64,000 nucleotides of DNA from Chitinivibrionales bacterium (GCA_014728295.1 WJLW01000039.1:1-64000), one strand, 5' to 3'. Positions 35,659 to 44,687 are shown, numbered from the stretch's first letter. Translations and numbers: made by a program. Notes: generated from the letters alone by a model not told the origin.

Positions 35659-36978
35659 TGCGCGGTTATAGTTGCGCGCCAGCGTTCTGAGTTCTTCAAC
35701 GCTCTGGAAATTCCAGCCGGGCAGCATTGTGATAAAATACGAATCGTTGTGCAGAAGCGGATTGCGTGCAATCATGGGAAACTGTCGAACGTAGCTGTCA
35801 TACAACGGAGTTGCGGGTACGGGAGAGAGGAAAACGGGTTTTGCCTTGACTCCAAGTGATGCGACAAATTTTATATCGGCAGCGACCATGCCGGGCGTTT
35901 GACCGGGCAAGCCGGCCATGACATAAATTCCGATTGCCGAGGGATGAAATCCCGCATCGGTCAGCATGTTGATTTTGTCCGGTATGCGATCAGGCTGCAG
36001 CTTGTCGCCAGTGTGCTTTCGGAACAGCTCATTGCCACTTTCGTAGCCGAATCGCAATGTTTGGAATCCGGCATCATGCATGAGCCCGGCATTTTCCCGG
36101 GTTATCCATTGCAAATGCAAACCGTTTGGGGTATGCAGGCGAATCTGCGGGTAGTCTTTGCGGACTTGTTGAAGGAACGGACGGAGATGAGTATCCCATT
36201 TAAAAAGAAGCGCATCATCGTAGAAGGCGAAATCGCGAACACCCTTAATGTGCCGGGCGTAATCGATCTCACGCAAAACAGTTTCTCGGTCTCGGTGGCA
36301 AAAGCTTGGCTGCAGCGCGTGTGAAGCGCAGTAGGTGCAGTTAAGCGGGCATCCGGTCGACAATAGTACCGGCGCGTGGTTCATGGTACGCTGAAGAGAA
36401 AAAGCATCGGTAAAGGATCGTTCTTGGAGCCCGAAGTTTATTGGTTGTTGCAGGAATCGGCCGAGACGATTGATGCCGTCTTCATGCTGCAATGATACCG
36501 GCAGTAGAGTACAGGAGGGAAAGTGGGCAGCCAGTATGTCCGGAATCAGCCGGGCCGATATGCCGCCAACGGCAATCGGGACCTGCGGAAAATGAGCGCG
36601 GAGCATATCAATGGTTTTTGACAAGCCAGGAAGCCAGTAGGTCATGCCGCTCCCCACCAGAATTACATCAGGCGGATCAAGGGACTGCATTATTTCGTCG
36701 ACGTGCGTATCATGCATGCCGTAGTACTTGTATTTGCGCGGCAGGGATGCGTAGGGAGATGGCTTTTTGACGACACGATAGCGAAACGATCCGGTTCCGT
36801 GCCTTCGGGGTTTAAGGATGGCATCCGGGCCCAGAATGTTTACATACGTAACTGCAATCTGGTTGTGCCGCAGGAGTGCAATGAGGGCATACAATCCTAC
36901 CGGATGCATCCACTCATCGTAGAGCTTGAAATCGGCTACCCAGGGGTTTACTACCAGCGCGTTGGTGATATGTTTCAT
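35626..36978 (-). CDS. B12-binding-type radical SAM protein
   Basis: This 450-residue radical SAM enzyme has the 4Fe-4S motif CPLNCTYC (CxxxCxxC) near residue 215, in STGCPLNCTYCASHAL. The N-terminal 190 residues have the Rossmann-like pattern of B12-binding domains (DVILVGSGMTYWLPGLSKTI, then VPIAVGGISARLIPD). The DxHxxG cobalamin motif is not seen, so cobalamin binding is doubtful. The core continues with FGYESGNELFRKHTGDKL and IYVMAGLPGQTPGM, typical of methylthiotransferase-like and B12 radical SAM proteins. It lies 3 bases after the U32 gene in one transcript. The substrate is unknown. Confidence 0.86.
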   Translation of the reverse strand: MKHITNALVVNPWVADFKLYDEWMHPVGLYALIALLRHNQIAVTYVNILGPDAILKPRRHGTGSFRYRVVKKPSPYASLPRKYKYYGMHDTHVDEIMQSLDPPDVILVGSGMTYWLPGLSKTIDMLRAHFPQVPIAVGGISARLIPDILAAHFPSCTLLPVSLQHEDGINRLGRFLQQPINFGLQERSFTDAFSLQRTMNHAPVLLSTGCPLNCTYCASHALQPSFCHRDRETVLREIDYARHIKGVRDFAFYDDALLFKWDTHLRPFLQQVRKDYPQIRLHTPNGLHLQWITRENAGLMHDAGFQTLRFGYESGNELFRKHTGDKLQPDRIPDKINMLTDAGFHPSAIGIYVMAGLPGQTPGMVAADIKFVASLGVKAKPVFLSPVPATPLYDSYVRQFPMIARNPLLHNDSYFITMLPGWNFQSVEELRTLARNYNRALPDTQSLELP

Positions 36979-36981
36979 GCG

Positions 36982-38208
36982 TCAAGGTTGGATGCGTCGG
37001 AGAATGTCGCCGAAACGAAGCCGGGAAGATGCCCGGATAACGGCAATACGGTTTGTCTGCGCTTTGTTGAGTGGTGTGTTGGCTAGATCGGTCAGCGCTT
37101 CGATGGTAATTTCAAAAATTTGCTGGTTGGGCCGGGACGGAGTTACGCTCAGGGACTCATGCAGCTCAAATGGATTTTTCACGTCAACGACCATCCGGTT
37201 GTCTGCGAGTGTGTCCTTGACAACGGCTACCACGCGAATCTTTGAGGAGGATTTTGCCGCGTCAAGAGATTGAAGAACATATTCACCATCGTAAAAACCG
37301 GTTGTATAGGGACGATGGTCCAACTGCTCAAGCTCATTGCGCCACCTTGATTGTGCCGTATAGGCGGCAGGATCTGTTCGCAAACTGTCAAGTGCGCGGC
37401 GATATACTCTGGCGACGGTCGTAACGTAGTGAACGCTTTTGTTGCGTCCCTCGATCTTGAGTGAATGCACTCCGGTTGTCGCCAGCTTGTCGAGGATGGG
37501 CAGTCCGCAGAGATCCTTTGAATTCATCAGGTAAGCCGTATCGTTGACTTGTTCGATATCGTATGATTCATCAGCTCTCTCGGTGGTTGCCGGAGCAAGC
37601 GTGTATTCGAGTCTGCACGGCTGAGGACAATCCCCGTGATTTGGGTGCCGGTAAGCCATATAAGCGCCAAGCAGACACCGGCCGGAAATTGACATGCACA
37701 TTGCCCCGTGCACAAAAATCTCTGTTTCGCAGGGAGCGGCTGCTGCGAAGTGCGATATTGACTCTCGCGACATCTCGCGCGGCAAAACGACGCGCGTAAT
37801 GCCGTGCTCTGCCCAGAACCGAGCCGACTCGATATTGAAAGTTCCCGTCTGTGTGCTGAGATGCAACGGCATGCCGGGTAGTGTATCACGGCACAACGAA
37901 ATCACTCCCGGGTCACTGACAATAAGTGCATCAGGTTTGCGTGGTGAAAACGAAAGCTGGTGGATGATGTTACGAATTGCGGCAAGCATTCCGTCATCGG
38001 GCATCGTATTCAGCGCAGCATACACCTTTTTGCCGCGTTGATGTGCGTGCTCAAGCAGATCGGGCAGGTTACGCAGGGTGAAATTGGGGGAATGTGCCCT
38101 GAGATTCTGTTGACCGATGCCAACATAGACGGCATCGGCGCCGCTCGAAAATGCTGCTTCTGCGCACTCAAAATTACCTGCAGGCACCAATAGCTCGGGA
38201 ATAACCAT
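36982..38208 (-). CDS. Peptidase U32 family protein (TrhP/UbiU-like)
   Basis: This 408-residue U32 protein starts ELLVPAGNFECAEAAFSSGA, the classical U32 beginning. It contains the cysteine-rich signature EIFVHGAMCMSISGRCLLGA followed by GDCPQPCRLEY. Members act in tRNA hydroxylation (TrhP/RlhA) or ubiquinone hydroxylation and often carry an Fe-S cluster bound by these cysteines; proteolysis is not well supported for the family. It is followed after 3 bases by the radical SAM gene and preceded by an exported thioredoxin gene on the same strand. Confidence 0.9.
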   Translation of the reverse strand: MVIPELLVPAGNFECAEAAFSSGADAVYVGIGQQNLRAHSPNFTLRNLPDLLEHAHQRGKKVYAALNTMPDDGMLAAIRNIIHQLSFSPRKPDALIVSDPGVISLCRDTLPGMPLHLSTQTGTFNIESARFWAEHGITRVVLPREMSRESISHFAAAAPCETEIFVHGAMCMSISGRCLLGAYMAYRHPNHGDCPQPCRLEYTLAPATTERADESYDIEQVNDTAYLMNSKDLCGLPILDKLATTGVHSLKIEGRNKSVHYVTTVARVYRRALDSLRTDPAAYTAQSRWRNELEQLDHRPYTTGFYDGEYVLQSLDAAKSSSKIRVVAVVKDTLADNRMVVDVKNPFELHESLSVTPSRPNQQIFEITIEALTDLANTPLNKAQTNRIAVIRASSRLRFGDILRRIQP

Positions 38209-38222
38209 GTCGGAAACGGCGG

Positions 38223-38702
38223 TCAGCTTTCTTTTGCAGACGACTTCTTCTTTGATTTCGGCTGCTCTTGAGGCGGATTGCTCTTCATGGCGAGGACTTC
38301 TTCAATTGCTTTGAAATAGGCCTCTTTGGGCTGCACGCCCATCAGGTGCTTGACAACTGCTTTATCATTGACAATAAAAACTGCCGGAATGCTCGAAATT
38401 TTGAAATAGGCGGCTATCTGGCGATGAACATCTACATTGACTTTCATCACCTCTATTTTGCCGTCGTATTTCTTTTTGACTTCCTTGATGATCGGGTCCA
38501 GCATTTTACAGGGCATGCACCATACAGCCCAGAAATCAATAAGTACCGGGATATCGGATTTGATAATTTTGTCTGCGATTTTTTGAGAAGAATCAGCTCG
38601 CGCGGTCTGCGCTTGAGCAGTCTTGTGCACAGGTTGAGCCGGGCTTATTGCGGCAAAGGCAAGGATGATTATTGGTATATTGAAGAATCTGGATAGGTGC
38701 AT
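38223..38702 (-). CDS. Periplasmic thioredoxin-like protein
   Basis: This 159-residue protein has an N-terminal hydrophobic signal (FFNIPIIILAFAAISPAQ) followed by a thioredoxin fold. The active site WCMPCK lies in IDFWAVWCMPCKMLDPII and the cis-proline in ISSIPAVFIVND. A basic, low-complexity tail (QPKSKKKSSAKES) ends the protein. It probably reduces disulfides of envelope proteins. AGGATTAC precedes the ATG. Three TTTATGCTA repeats lie upstream. Confidence 0.9.
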   Translation of the reverse strand: MHLSRFFNIPIIILAFAAISPAQPVHKTAQAQTARADSSQKIADKIIKSDIPVLIDFWAVWCMPCKMLDPIIKEVKKKYDGKIEVMKVNVDVHRQIAAYFKISSIPAVFIVNDKAVVKHLMGVQPKEAYFKAIEEVLAMKSNPPQEQPKSKKKSSAKES

Positions 38703-38768
38703 AGTAATCCTGTTATGTCGATCAGTCGATATAAGCGGTAAAAAACTACGTTTGGCAACACGGGAATG

Positions 38769-38801
38769 TTTATGCTATTTATGCTAATAATGTTTATGCT
38801 A
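38769..38801. repeat. Three copies of TTTATGCTA upstream of the thioredoxin gene
   Basis: TTTATGCTA occurs at 38769-38777, directly again at 38778-38786 and once more at 38793-38801. It lies in an AT-rich 128-base gap upstream of the thioredoxin gene and downstream of the barrel-protein gene (both minus strand). The position is compatible with an operator or promoter-associated repeat. Function is unknown. Confidence 0.6.
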
Positions 38802-38830
38802 ATATAGTTTAATAAAGCGGAGATGTGACA

Positions 38831-39652
38831 CTAAAAATGGGTGATATAGACGATTTTCAGTTCTCTGCTCCAGCCCAGTGGTTCCTTGCTCCCCTTGCTG
38901 AGTCGTTTGCGTTGCAGCACGTCCTTTGCATCGAACTCCAGGTAAAATGATTCGCTGAATGCCCAGCGAATTCCCAGATTGAGGTAGCCCAGCAACGGAT
39001 TGCAATACGGCTTCGATTCGCTGGGAGCTTGGCTGTTGAGGGCCAGATCATACTCCGCCGCCAGATAGAGTTCCTCATTTATTCCCAGGTCCATGCCGAC
39101 AAAGCCATTCGGCCATTTGATATGAGCGGCATCTTCAAGCGAATAATTGATTGCACCGTGAAAGCCGATATTGAGTGTAGAGAAAAGCAGGTAGTTTTTG
39201 CTGGTGGCCAGGAAAAATCCCTGCGACTTGTAGACGTAACCTTTGTAATCATCCTCAACCCCGCCATAACCTTGCCAATCAAACCCGATGGCAAACGCGG
39301 GTATGTGGTAATTTTCTTCTATAATGCGATATTTGACCAGAACACCGGGCCAGGGATTCGGCTTTGCTGCGCCGCGTCCCAGAATCCCATCCCCGCCATA
39401 GCTGACACCGATATTGAATCGATCCGTCAGGCCTACCACAAAGCCGACAGAAAGGCCGCCGCCGTTGATGGTACTGTCACCGCTGCCGTAAATGCGCGTT
39501 TCGAAATCAAAATAGGCTTTGGGCATTACTCCGGCCGTATGCGCATCGATCAGCCGTCGGGGTTGCAGTATTTCACCCTGCACAACGATGTTCAGCATCA
39601 ACATGATCGGCAATCCGGCAATAATTTTCCAACTTAACGAGCATGTACTCAT
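38831..39652 (-). CDS. Outer-membrane beta-barrel-like protein
   Basis: From the ATG at 39652 this is a 273-residue exported protein. The signal segment is SWKIIAGLPIMLMLNIVVQG, followed by alternating aromatic and glycine strands (YFDFETRIYGSG, LSVGFVVGLTDRFNIGVSYG, YLAAEYDLAL). The terminal strand ends ELKIVYITHF with Phe last, typical of a barrel. An open frame extends 67 codons upstream into mltG, but ATG 39652 overlaps the mltG stop in an ATGA arrangement and gives a proper signal, so it is chosen. The family is not recognised with confidence. Confidence 0.78.
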   Translation of the reverse strand: MSTCSLSWKIIAGLPIMLMLNIVVQGEILQPRRLIDAHTAGVMPKAYFDFETRIYGSGDSTINGGGLSVGFVVGLTDRFNIGVSYGGDGILGRGAAKPNPWPGVLVKYRIIEENYHIPAFAIGFDWQGYGGVEDDYKGYVYKSQGFFLATSKNYLLFSTLNIGFHGAINYSLEDAAHIKWPNGFVGMDLGINEELYLAAEYDLALNSQAPSESKPYCNPLLGYLNLGIRWAFSESFYLEFDAKDVLQRKRLSKGSKEPLGWSRELKIVYITHF

Positions 39653-40803
39653 TTTCGTGAGGCCCCTTTCTTTTTCAGTTGCCGAAGCCTTTGTCGGTTT
39701 TGCTTGCGGATGAACAGCTTTTTGCGCTCGTGCTCGGCATTGGTGATCGAGAAGTCGTGTTCTCCCGAGCCATCCCATTTCGCAACGAAATACAATTCTT
39801 TTGTTTCCAACGGTTTTGCGGCCGCCTGCAAGTTCGCACGACCGGGTGAGCATATCGGCCCCGGTGGCAGCCCCGCGAATTTGCGAGTATTATATGGCGA
39901 ATCATTGTTGAGCTCCGAGACACGCAACGGACCTGAAAATTTTCGATATATGTATCGCACGGTCGGATCGGCTCCAAGGGGATAGCCCAGACGCAGCCTG
40001 TTGTGAAATACTGCAGCAATGCGCGTTCGTTCCGAGGCCACCGTGGCTTCCTTTTCCACAATTGACGCCAAGGTTGTGATTTCGTGCCGGGTATATTTAT
40101 CGCGCACCTTGGCTGCAAAGTCCAACTCGCTGTAAACACGTTTGAACTGTCCGACCATACGGTCGATTATTGTGCGCGCGCTCACGGATTCGGGAAAGCG
40201 GTAGGTATTGGGGAAAAGGTAACCTTCCAGAGTAGGCGCGTCGATATTGTACGTTGCCGGTGTAGTTGAATCATAGCAAATGCGGGTGAAAGAAGCAGAA
40301 TCAATACCCAGTTCATTAGCAAGTAGCTGCGCAGTCTGCTCTATGATAAGTCCTTCACGGATCGTAACCCGGCGTTCTATGTCTTCTGCGTCAAGCAATT
40401 TTCGAGCTGCGGTATAAATGCCGTCATGTTTGTTGAATGAAACCCTGCCTGCTTGCACTTTGGTTTCATACTTTACTACCTTCATCCAGAGCAGGAACAT
40501 GTTGCGGGAGGGTATAATATCAAGCGCAGCCAACGTATCTGCAATGGCGCCCAAGGATGTTCCCGGTTCGATCACGAATGATACCGGCTCACCGGGTTTT
40601 TTCAGTGGAACAAAATAGCATGTGTAAAGGGTGAGCGCGCATATCAGCAGCAGGCCGGACAGGCACACGAAAGCGATACGTTTGTTTCGCTGCATATATC
40701 TCAGGATCCAGAGAAAATAGTAAAATGCATAGCCCACTAAAGTCAATAGAGCGATAAGACCGGTGAACCATGTCCTTCCAACTGATCTCAACAATGATCT
40801 CAT
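39649..40803 (-). CDS. mltG: Endolytic murein transglycosylase MltG
   Basis: This 384-residue membrane-anchored enzyme cuts nascent peptidoglycan strands to terminate glycan synthesis. Two hydrophobic segments lie at residues 14-33 and 43-67; only the second is needed, and an internal ATG (MQRNKRIAFV) could start there. The YceG/MltG domain contains the LysM-like opening VSFVIEPGTSLGAIADTLAAL. Further motifs are TLEGYLFPNTYRFPES, the catalytic-glutamate region ITTLASIVEKEATVASER and the family ending PYNTRKFAGLPPGPICSPGR. The barrel gene downstream overlaps by 4 bases. Confidence 0.94.
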   Translation of the reverse strand: MRSLLRSVGRTWFTGLIALLTLVGYAFYYFLWILRYMQRNKRIAFVCLSGLLLICALTLYTCYFVPLKKPGEPVSFVIEPGTSLGAIADTLAALDIIPSRNMFLLWMKVVKYETKVQAGRVSFNKHDGIYTAARKLLDAEDIERRVTIREGLIIEQTAQLLANELGIDSASFTRICYDSTTPATYNIDAPTLEGYLFPNTYRFPESVSARTIIDRMVGQFKRVYSELDFAAKVRDKYTRHEITTLASIVEKEATVASERTRIAAVFHNRLRLGYPLGADPTVRYIYRKFSGPLRVSELNNDSPYNTRKFAGLPPGPICSPGRANLQAAAKPLETKELYFVAKWDGSGEHDFSITNAEHERKKLFIRKQNRQRLRQLKKKGASRK

Positions 40804-41058
40804 CTACGGCACGACATATTGGGGGCAATTAGCATTTTTTCACAATATACATTATGTTGATGCAATGATTAAACATATCCATACAATGATTAAGCGGTTG
40901 AATCGTAATAAATCGTGGATGCATGGTGTATATTTTATGCGGTTTGCCGGAATAAATCCACAAGGTTTATTCTTGGTGGTGTGCGCTGCTCTGTTTCAAT
41001 CTGGCACGTGCCGGGAAGAGCAGGCGACAAGCTGGCAACATGGCTTACGCAATTATAG
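40804..41058. other. Divergent gap between mltG and rnpB
   Basis: About 255 bases without a convincing gene. CAATGATTAA occurs twice, at 40863-40872 and 40884-40893, 21 bases (two helical turns) apart. GAATAAATCC-ACAA-GGTTTATTC (40952-40974) forms an imperfect hairpin. Either could be a regulatory site for mltG; no terminator is seen. Confidence 0.4.
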
Positions 41059-41064
41059 TATAAT
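41059..41064 (+). promoter_or_regulatory. -10 element of the rnpB promoter
   Basis: A perfect TATAAT ends 17 bases before the first base of the rnpB P1 helix, the distance expected for a start a few bases upstream of the mature RNA. The -35 region (around 41036-41041) is poor, so either the promoter is helped by the AT-rich surrounding or the -35 consensus differs in this lineage. Confidence 0.55.
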
Positions 41065-41081
41065 AGCAAACAAAAACACGG

Positions 41082-41450
41082 AAAGTTGACCGGCAGTCGC
41101 TCCAGAATTTCTGGAGAGGAAAGTCCGGGCGCCTCAGGGCAGGATACCCTGTGAAAACGGGGGGCCCGCGTTGCGGGAACGGAAAGTGCCGCAGAGAACA
41201 GTCCGCCCATTCTGTTGAATGAGTGAGTTGTGAAAAGGTGGGGTAAGAGCCCACCGGCCCAATGGTAACAGCGGGCGCAGGTAAACCCTTTCCGGCGCAA
41301 GACCAAGCAGAAGGCTTTTTGCCATCGGCAAAAGGAGGCTGCCCGTCTCTAATGCCTTCGGGTAGGTCGCTCAATGTTCCGCCGTGCGGAACCAGATAAA
41401 TGACTGCCGCTTCCTGCAGGAAGTACAGAACCCGGCTTATGGTCAGCTTT
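41082..41450 (+). ncRNA. rnpB: RNase P RNA
   Basis: This is the catalytic RNA that trims tRNA 5' leaders. AAAGTTGACC (41082-41091) pairs with GGTCAGCTTT (41441-41450) to form P1. The conserved GAGGAAAGTCCGGGC is at 41116-41130, AAGAGCCCACCGG follows in the middle, and ACAGAACCCGGCTTA (41425-41439) closes the core. The length of about 369 bases and the overall order fit a bacterial type A RNA. A T-rich stretch directly follows. Confidence 0.95.
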
Positions 41451-41503
41451 CCCTGTTTTTGTATCACTATTTTAAAAAATATCCCGCGTTTTGGAATTGT
41501 CAT

Positions 41504-43060
41504 TTGAAACATTTCAATTCTTCTTCCGTTAAGCAAAACTTCTTTTGTCAAACCATTCCCGCTTTGATCATTATATGCTCAGTTGCGATCTGTGTTCATG
41601 CAACAAAGCCACCAACAATCAGGAATATTGCAGTTTATGGCAATAAAACAACCAAAGATCGAGTTGTCCGCCATTTTCTGGAGGTTGACTCAGGCGATGT
41701 TTATGATACGAGTTCCCTCAAGAGCGCAGAAAAGCGATTGGCCGGAACTGGATTGTTCAAGGAAGTCAAGGTCTTTGCCTATGAAAAAGCCACGGTCGTT
41801 GATCTCTCGGTTGTGCTGATAGAAAAGCCTTACTTCATGGTGACGGATATCGGGGGCGAGTTGATGGTACCTTATGGGTGGAAGCGGGACCGGTTCGAGT
41901 GGTGGCAAAGAGGAAGGATGCGCATAGCGTGCTCAATGACTAATTTTCGCGGACAAAAAGAGGACCTTTCTTTGAGAATGACCTTGATTGAGTGGAGATC
42001 CCTTTCGCTGAACTGGTACAAGCCTTTTTTAGGCAAACCGTATTTTGTGAAAACAGGAATTGGCGTGGGAGATAACCCATCGAACAGCACTGCGTTACGC
42101 ACACAATCAATAAGTCTGGGTATGTCGGCAGGGCGAAAAATCGGCACATCAATGTCACTGCATGCTGGGGTTGGTCCACAATACAGCAATACAATAATAA
42201 TTGCGAATGATCCCGAGGTTATCAAAGTCGATTCTTTATCCAAACCGATTGTTGACACGTTTTCTCGTGAAAATAAGGAATTTGCATTTAGCACAGTGAA
42301 AACCGGATTTTCGGCGAGCAGGCTCTCTTCCACAAAACAGGGCGCTTTCAAGGGGTGGGCATTGAGCGCCAAGGCATTTACCAATTTCCTGTTCCAAAAT
42401 GACGAGATAAAAAGATTAAATCCCTGGTATCGTGACAGTGCAGAGTATACGCTCAATGAAATAGCTTACCTCAATGACATGGGAAGAACATTCGATCCGG
42501 AACGCCAATACGAGCTATTGACTAGACAGTTTTTCGAGGTTAACTCACGATTCCGCTTTTTTCACCGTGGTTTTTTCAAACGTGATTATGTTGGATATAA
42601 TTCCGAAATCCATCTCCGGGACTGGGAGGCTGGAATCCTTAACCGCGTGTATGCCGGCGGACCGGGCACGCTAAGAGGTTACAACATAAGCGAGATTGGT
42701 GCTCGAAGCAAAGCGAATAATATGCTCGCCGTTTCCTGCGAATATCGCTTTCCTATTTTGCCTGTTCCTCAGATTCAGCTACCGAATTACAGTTTATTAG
42801 GATATAATTTCAAGTCGATTCTGTTCAAAGTAGACGGTGCGCTCTTTGCCGACGGCGCTTACCTCTGGCACAAGTGGTATAAGCCCTATTCGTCATCTCA
42901 CGAAGCCGCCTACTCTGCGGGGGCGGGAATTCGCTTCATCTGGCCTTACTTGCACCTCTCCGGCGTGATCGATTTTCCGTTCATACGCGCCGATGAACAT
43001 TATTCCCCCACGCTTAATAACATCCGCTACTATGAATTCTACACAAATTTACCGTTCTAA
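41504..43060 (+). CDS. Omp85 (BamA-like) outer-membrane protein with one POTRA domain
   Basis: From TTG 41504 this is a 518-residue protein with a signal peptide (CQTIPALIIICSVAICVHA). One POTRA domain follows (IRNIAVYGNKTTKDRVVRHF, then LKSAEKRLAGTGLFKEVKVF), then a C-terminal 16-strand-type barrel. The barrel carries the Omp85 signature GGPGTLRGYNISEIGARS and ends YYEFYTNLPF. The open frame continues back to ATG 41384 inside rnpB, but that start lacks a signal peptide and would overlap the RNA. TTG with GGA 8 bases upstream is preferred, with moderate certainty. A single-POTRA protein is more like a specialised secretion or lipid-linked Omp85 than the main BamA. Confidence 0.83.
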   Translation: MKHFNSSSVKQNFFCQTIPALIIICSVAICVHATKPPTIRNIAVYGNKTTKDRVVRHFLEVDSGDVYDTSSLKSAEKRLAGTGLFKEVKVFAYEKATVVDLSVVLIEKPYFMVTDIGGELMVPYGWKRDRFEWWQRGRMRIACSMTNFRGQKEDLSLRMTLIEWRSLSLNWYKPFLGKPYFVKTGIGVGDNPSNSTALRTQSISLGMSAGRKIGTSMSLHAGVGPQYSNTIIIANDPEVIKVDSLSKPIVDTFSRENKEFAFSTVKTGFSASRLSSTKQGAFKGWALSAKAFTNFLFQNDEIKRLNPWYRDSAEYTLNEIAYLNDMGRTFDPERQYELLTRQFFEVNSRFRFFHRGFFKRDYVGYNSEIHLRDWEAGILNRVYAGGPGTLRGYNISEIGARSKANNMLAVSCEYRFPILPVPQIQLPNYSLLGYNFKSILFKVDGALFADGAYLWHKWYKPYSSSHEAAYSAGAGIRFIWPYLHLSGVIDFPFIRADEHYSPTLNNIRYYEFYTNLPF

Positions 43061-43873
43061 ATCACGATCCTCAAATCGCTTTTTTTTGCGCCAAGTCTGC
43101 TTTTCATGCAGCGTAATCTCCGGATAGCGATCGAGTAGCTCGAGTAAATCCCTTTTGATCAATGCACGTTCGATATCCTTTTGGTGATTCAGATTCAGGT
43201 ATCTATTTGCCCATGCTGCTGCCGAATCGGGAAGTTTTGCATGGTATCGAAAGTAAACGGCCATATTTTTTGCTGCGGAAGGATTATCGGGAGCGAGGGC
43301 ATAGGCTTTGCGCAATGCCGTTTCTGCATCTTCAAGTCGGTCCATGCGTGTATACAACGCTCCCAGGTTGTGGTATGCTTTATAAAAGTCTGGCTTGAGA
43401 TTGAGCACGCTGATAAATTCGGCTTCAGCTTTACTGTACCAGCCCTTTTCCATGTAGACAATGCCCAGATAGTAGTGCGCTTCCAGGTGCGAGGAATTGA
43501 GCTTGAGGGCTCTTTGGAGATACTTCATGCTCTTAGCGGCTTGTTGGAGATCAAGCCAGTCGTTTTCGTTTTTCCCGTAGTCGCGCCAACGTGTTTCATC
43601 GAGATGTTTCCAGGCCTTTGCCAGCCATATTTTGCCCAGCAAGGTATAGGCATCCGGCTTTCTCGATTCGTTCAAATCAAGCCGGTTGAGCCGGTCGAGC
43701 GCTGCATCGTACTTTCGCTGTTTGAATTGCTTTTCGGCTTGCGAAAGCTTTGGTGACCATTGCAGCATAAGGTGACGAATCGTCAGGAGTGAAACCAGGC
43801 TGAAGAAGGCGGTGATAACGCCGATCGTGATGACGGCTATGGTGGAAAGACCTCTTGACCTGTGCATATTCAT
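43049..43873 (-). CDS. Membrane-anchored TPR protein
   Basis: This 274-residue protein has one N-terminal membrane helix (TIAVITIGVITAFFSLVSLL) and four or five TPRs between residues 40 and 230. Examples are KYDAALDRLNRLDLNES, HLEAHYYLGIVYMEKGWYSK and YHNLGALYTRMDRLEDAET. It is likely a periplasmic scaffold. It is the last gene of a minus-strand series (STAS protein, lipoprotein, TPR protein) with 3-base gaps, and its end overlaps the Omp85 gene by 12 bases. Confidence 0.82.
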   Translation of the reverse strand: MNMHRSRGLSTIAVITIGVITAFFSLVSLLTIRHLMLQWSPKLSQAEKQFKQRKYDAALDRLNRLDLNESRKPDAYTLLGKIWLAKAWKHLDETRWRDYGKNENDWLDLQQAAKSMKYLQRALKLNSSHLEAHYYLGIVYMEKGWYSKAEAEFISVLNLKPDFYKAYHNLGALYTRMDRLEDAETALRKAYALAPDNPSAAKNMAVYFRYHAKLPDSAAAWANRYLNLNHQKDIERALIKRDLLELLDRYPEITLHEKQTWRKKKRFEDRDLER

Positions 43874-43876
43874 GGC

Positions 43877-44299
43877 TTATCGCTTGATCGTTATCTTTGC
43901 CACTTCATCAAGCGGAAGACGCAGCGTGCCGTCGGTTGTAGCTCCCTGAATGATATAGTTGACGCATACATAGGTATGATACTTTGCATCGGCCTTGCCT
44001 TTGGTATTCAGTCTGACAATATCGGCATTGCTATATTCAATTTTGGCCGGATAGTAGAGTTCACGCTCAAAATTCTTGGGAAATTCGGGAAATATTTCCA
44101 TAGTAGCAATTGCTTTGAGCGGGATAATATGCACAATCTCTCCGTAGATTATTTTCAGGCCCTTATCCTCCTCAATCTGAACTTTCGTGGCATTAATTTC
44201 TGTTTGGTTATGGTTGACAATCGTCGCCTGCAGACTGCACCCCGTCAAACAAGCTGCCGTCATTGCACCGGTTATGAATGTCCACGTTGCCGGGCGCAT
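43877..44299 (-). CDS. Small lipoprotein of unknown function
   Basis: This 140-residue protein has a signal with lipobox (AACLTGC). The mature part begins SLQATIVNHNQTEINATKVQ and is built of short strands (IIYGEIVHIIPLKAIATMEI, YYPAKIEYSNADIVRL). No family is recognised. It sits 3 bases after the STAS gene and 3 bases before the TPR gene, so the three are almost certainly one transcript. Confidence 0.72.
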   Translation of the reverse strand: MRPATWTFITGAMTAACLTGCSLQATIVNHNQTEINATKVQIEEDKGLKIIYGEIVHIIPLKAIATMEIFPEFPKNFERELYYPAKIEYSNADIVRLNTKGKADAKYHTYVCVNYIIQGATTDGTLRLPLDEVAKITIKR

Positions 44300-44302
44300 C
44301 AG

Positions 44303-44647
44303 CTAATCCACTTCCTGATCTTTGACAAATGCTTCGACCGAATCGTAGGTCTTGATCAGGCGCGTGATACCGACCATGACCAGTACTTTTTTGACCTGGT
44401 TGTCTTCGGCAATAATGTAAATCGAACCGTTATTTTCCTGAACGTCGCAGAGGCAGTGAATAAATATGCTGATGCCGGCGCTGTCCAGGTAGGTGGTACG
44501 CTTCAGATTGAAAACGAAATGATGATGGCCCTGTTCGATAAGCCTGGAGATTTCATCATCCAGAATTTTGGTGTTGACTTCCGTGTCGATGTTGCCGATG
44601 ATGTGTACCATTTTAAAATGGCCGTGCGGTTCTATTTCATACTGCAT
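44303..44647 (-). CDS. STAS-domain protein (anti-sigma factor antagonist type)
   Basis: This 114-residue protein is a single STAS domain. It has the strand-helix pattern HFKMVHIIGNIDTEVNTKIL and the phospho-acceptor loop in TTYLDSAGISIFIHC, where Ser of DSAGIS is the usual target of an anti-sigma kinase. The end is VLVMVGITRLIKTYDSVEAF. It should work in a partner-switching circuit, but no kinase or phosphatase gene lies in the window. Confidence 0.9.
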   Translation of the reverse strand: MQYEIEPHGHFKMVHIIGNIDTEVNTKILDDEISRLIEQGHHHFVFNLKRTTYLDSAGISIFIHCLCDVQENNGSIYIIAEDNQVKKVLVMVGITRLIKTYDSVEAFVKDQEVD

Positions 44648-44687
44648 AAATGCCTCCGGACAGGATGGAATGTGACTAAGGATTTAT

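Noticed and set aside
38769..38801. TTTATGCTA repeats as a CRISPR array
   Set aside because: Repeats are only 9 bases with no regular spacers and no cas genes are nearby.
40763..41089. 108-residue plus-strand ORF over the mltG/rnpB gap
   Set aside because: It crosses the mltG start and the rnpB promoter and lacks a ribosome site.
41045..41551. 168-residue minus-strand ORF over rnpB
   Set aside because: It is antisense to RNase P RNA, a common false gene.
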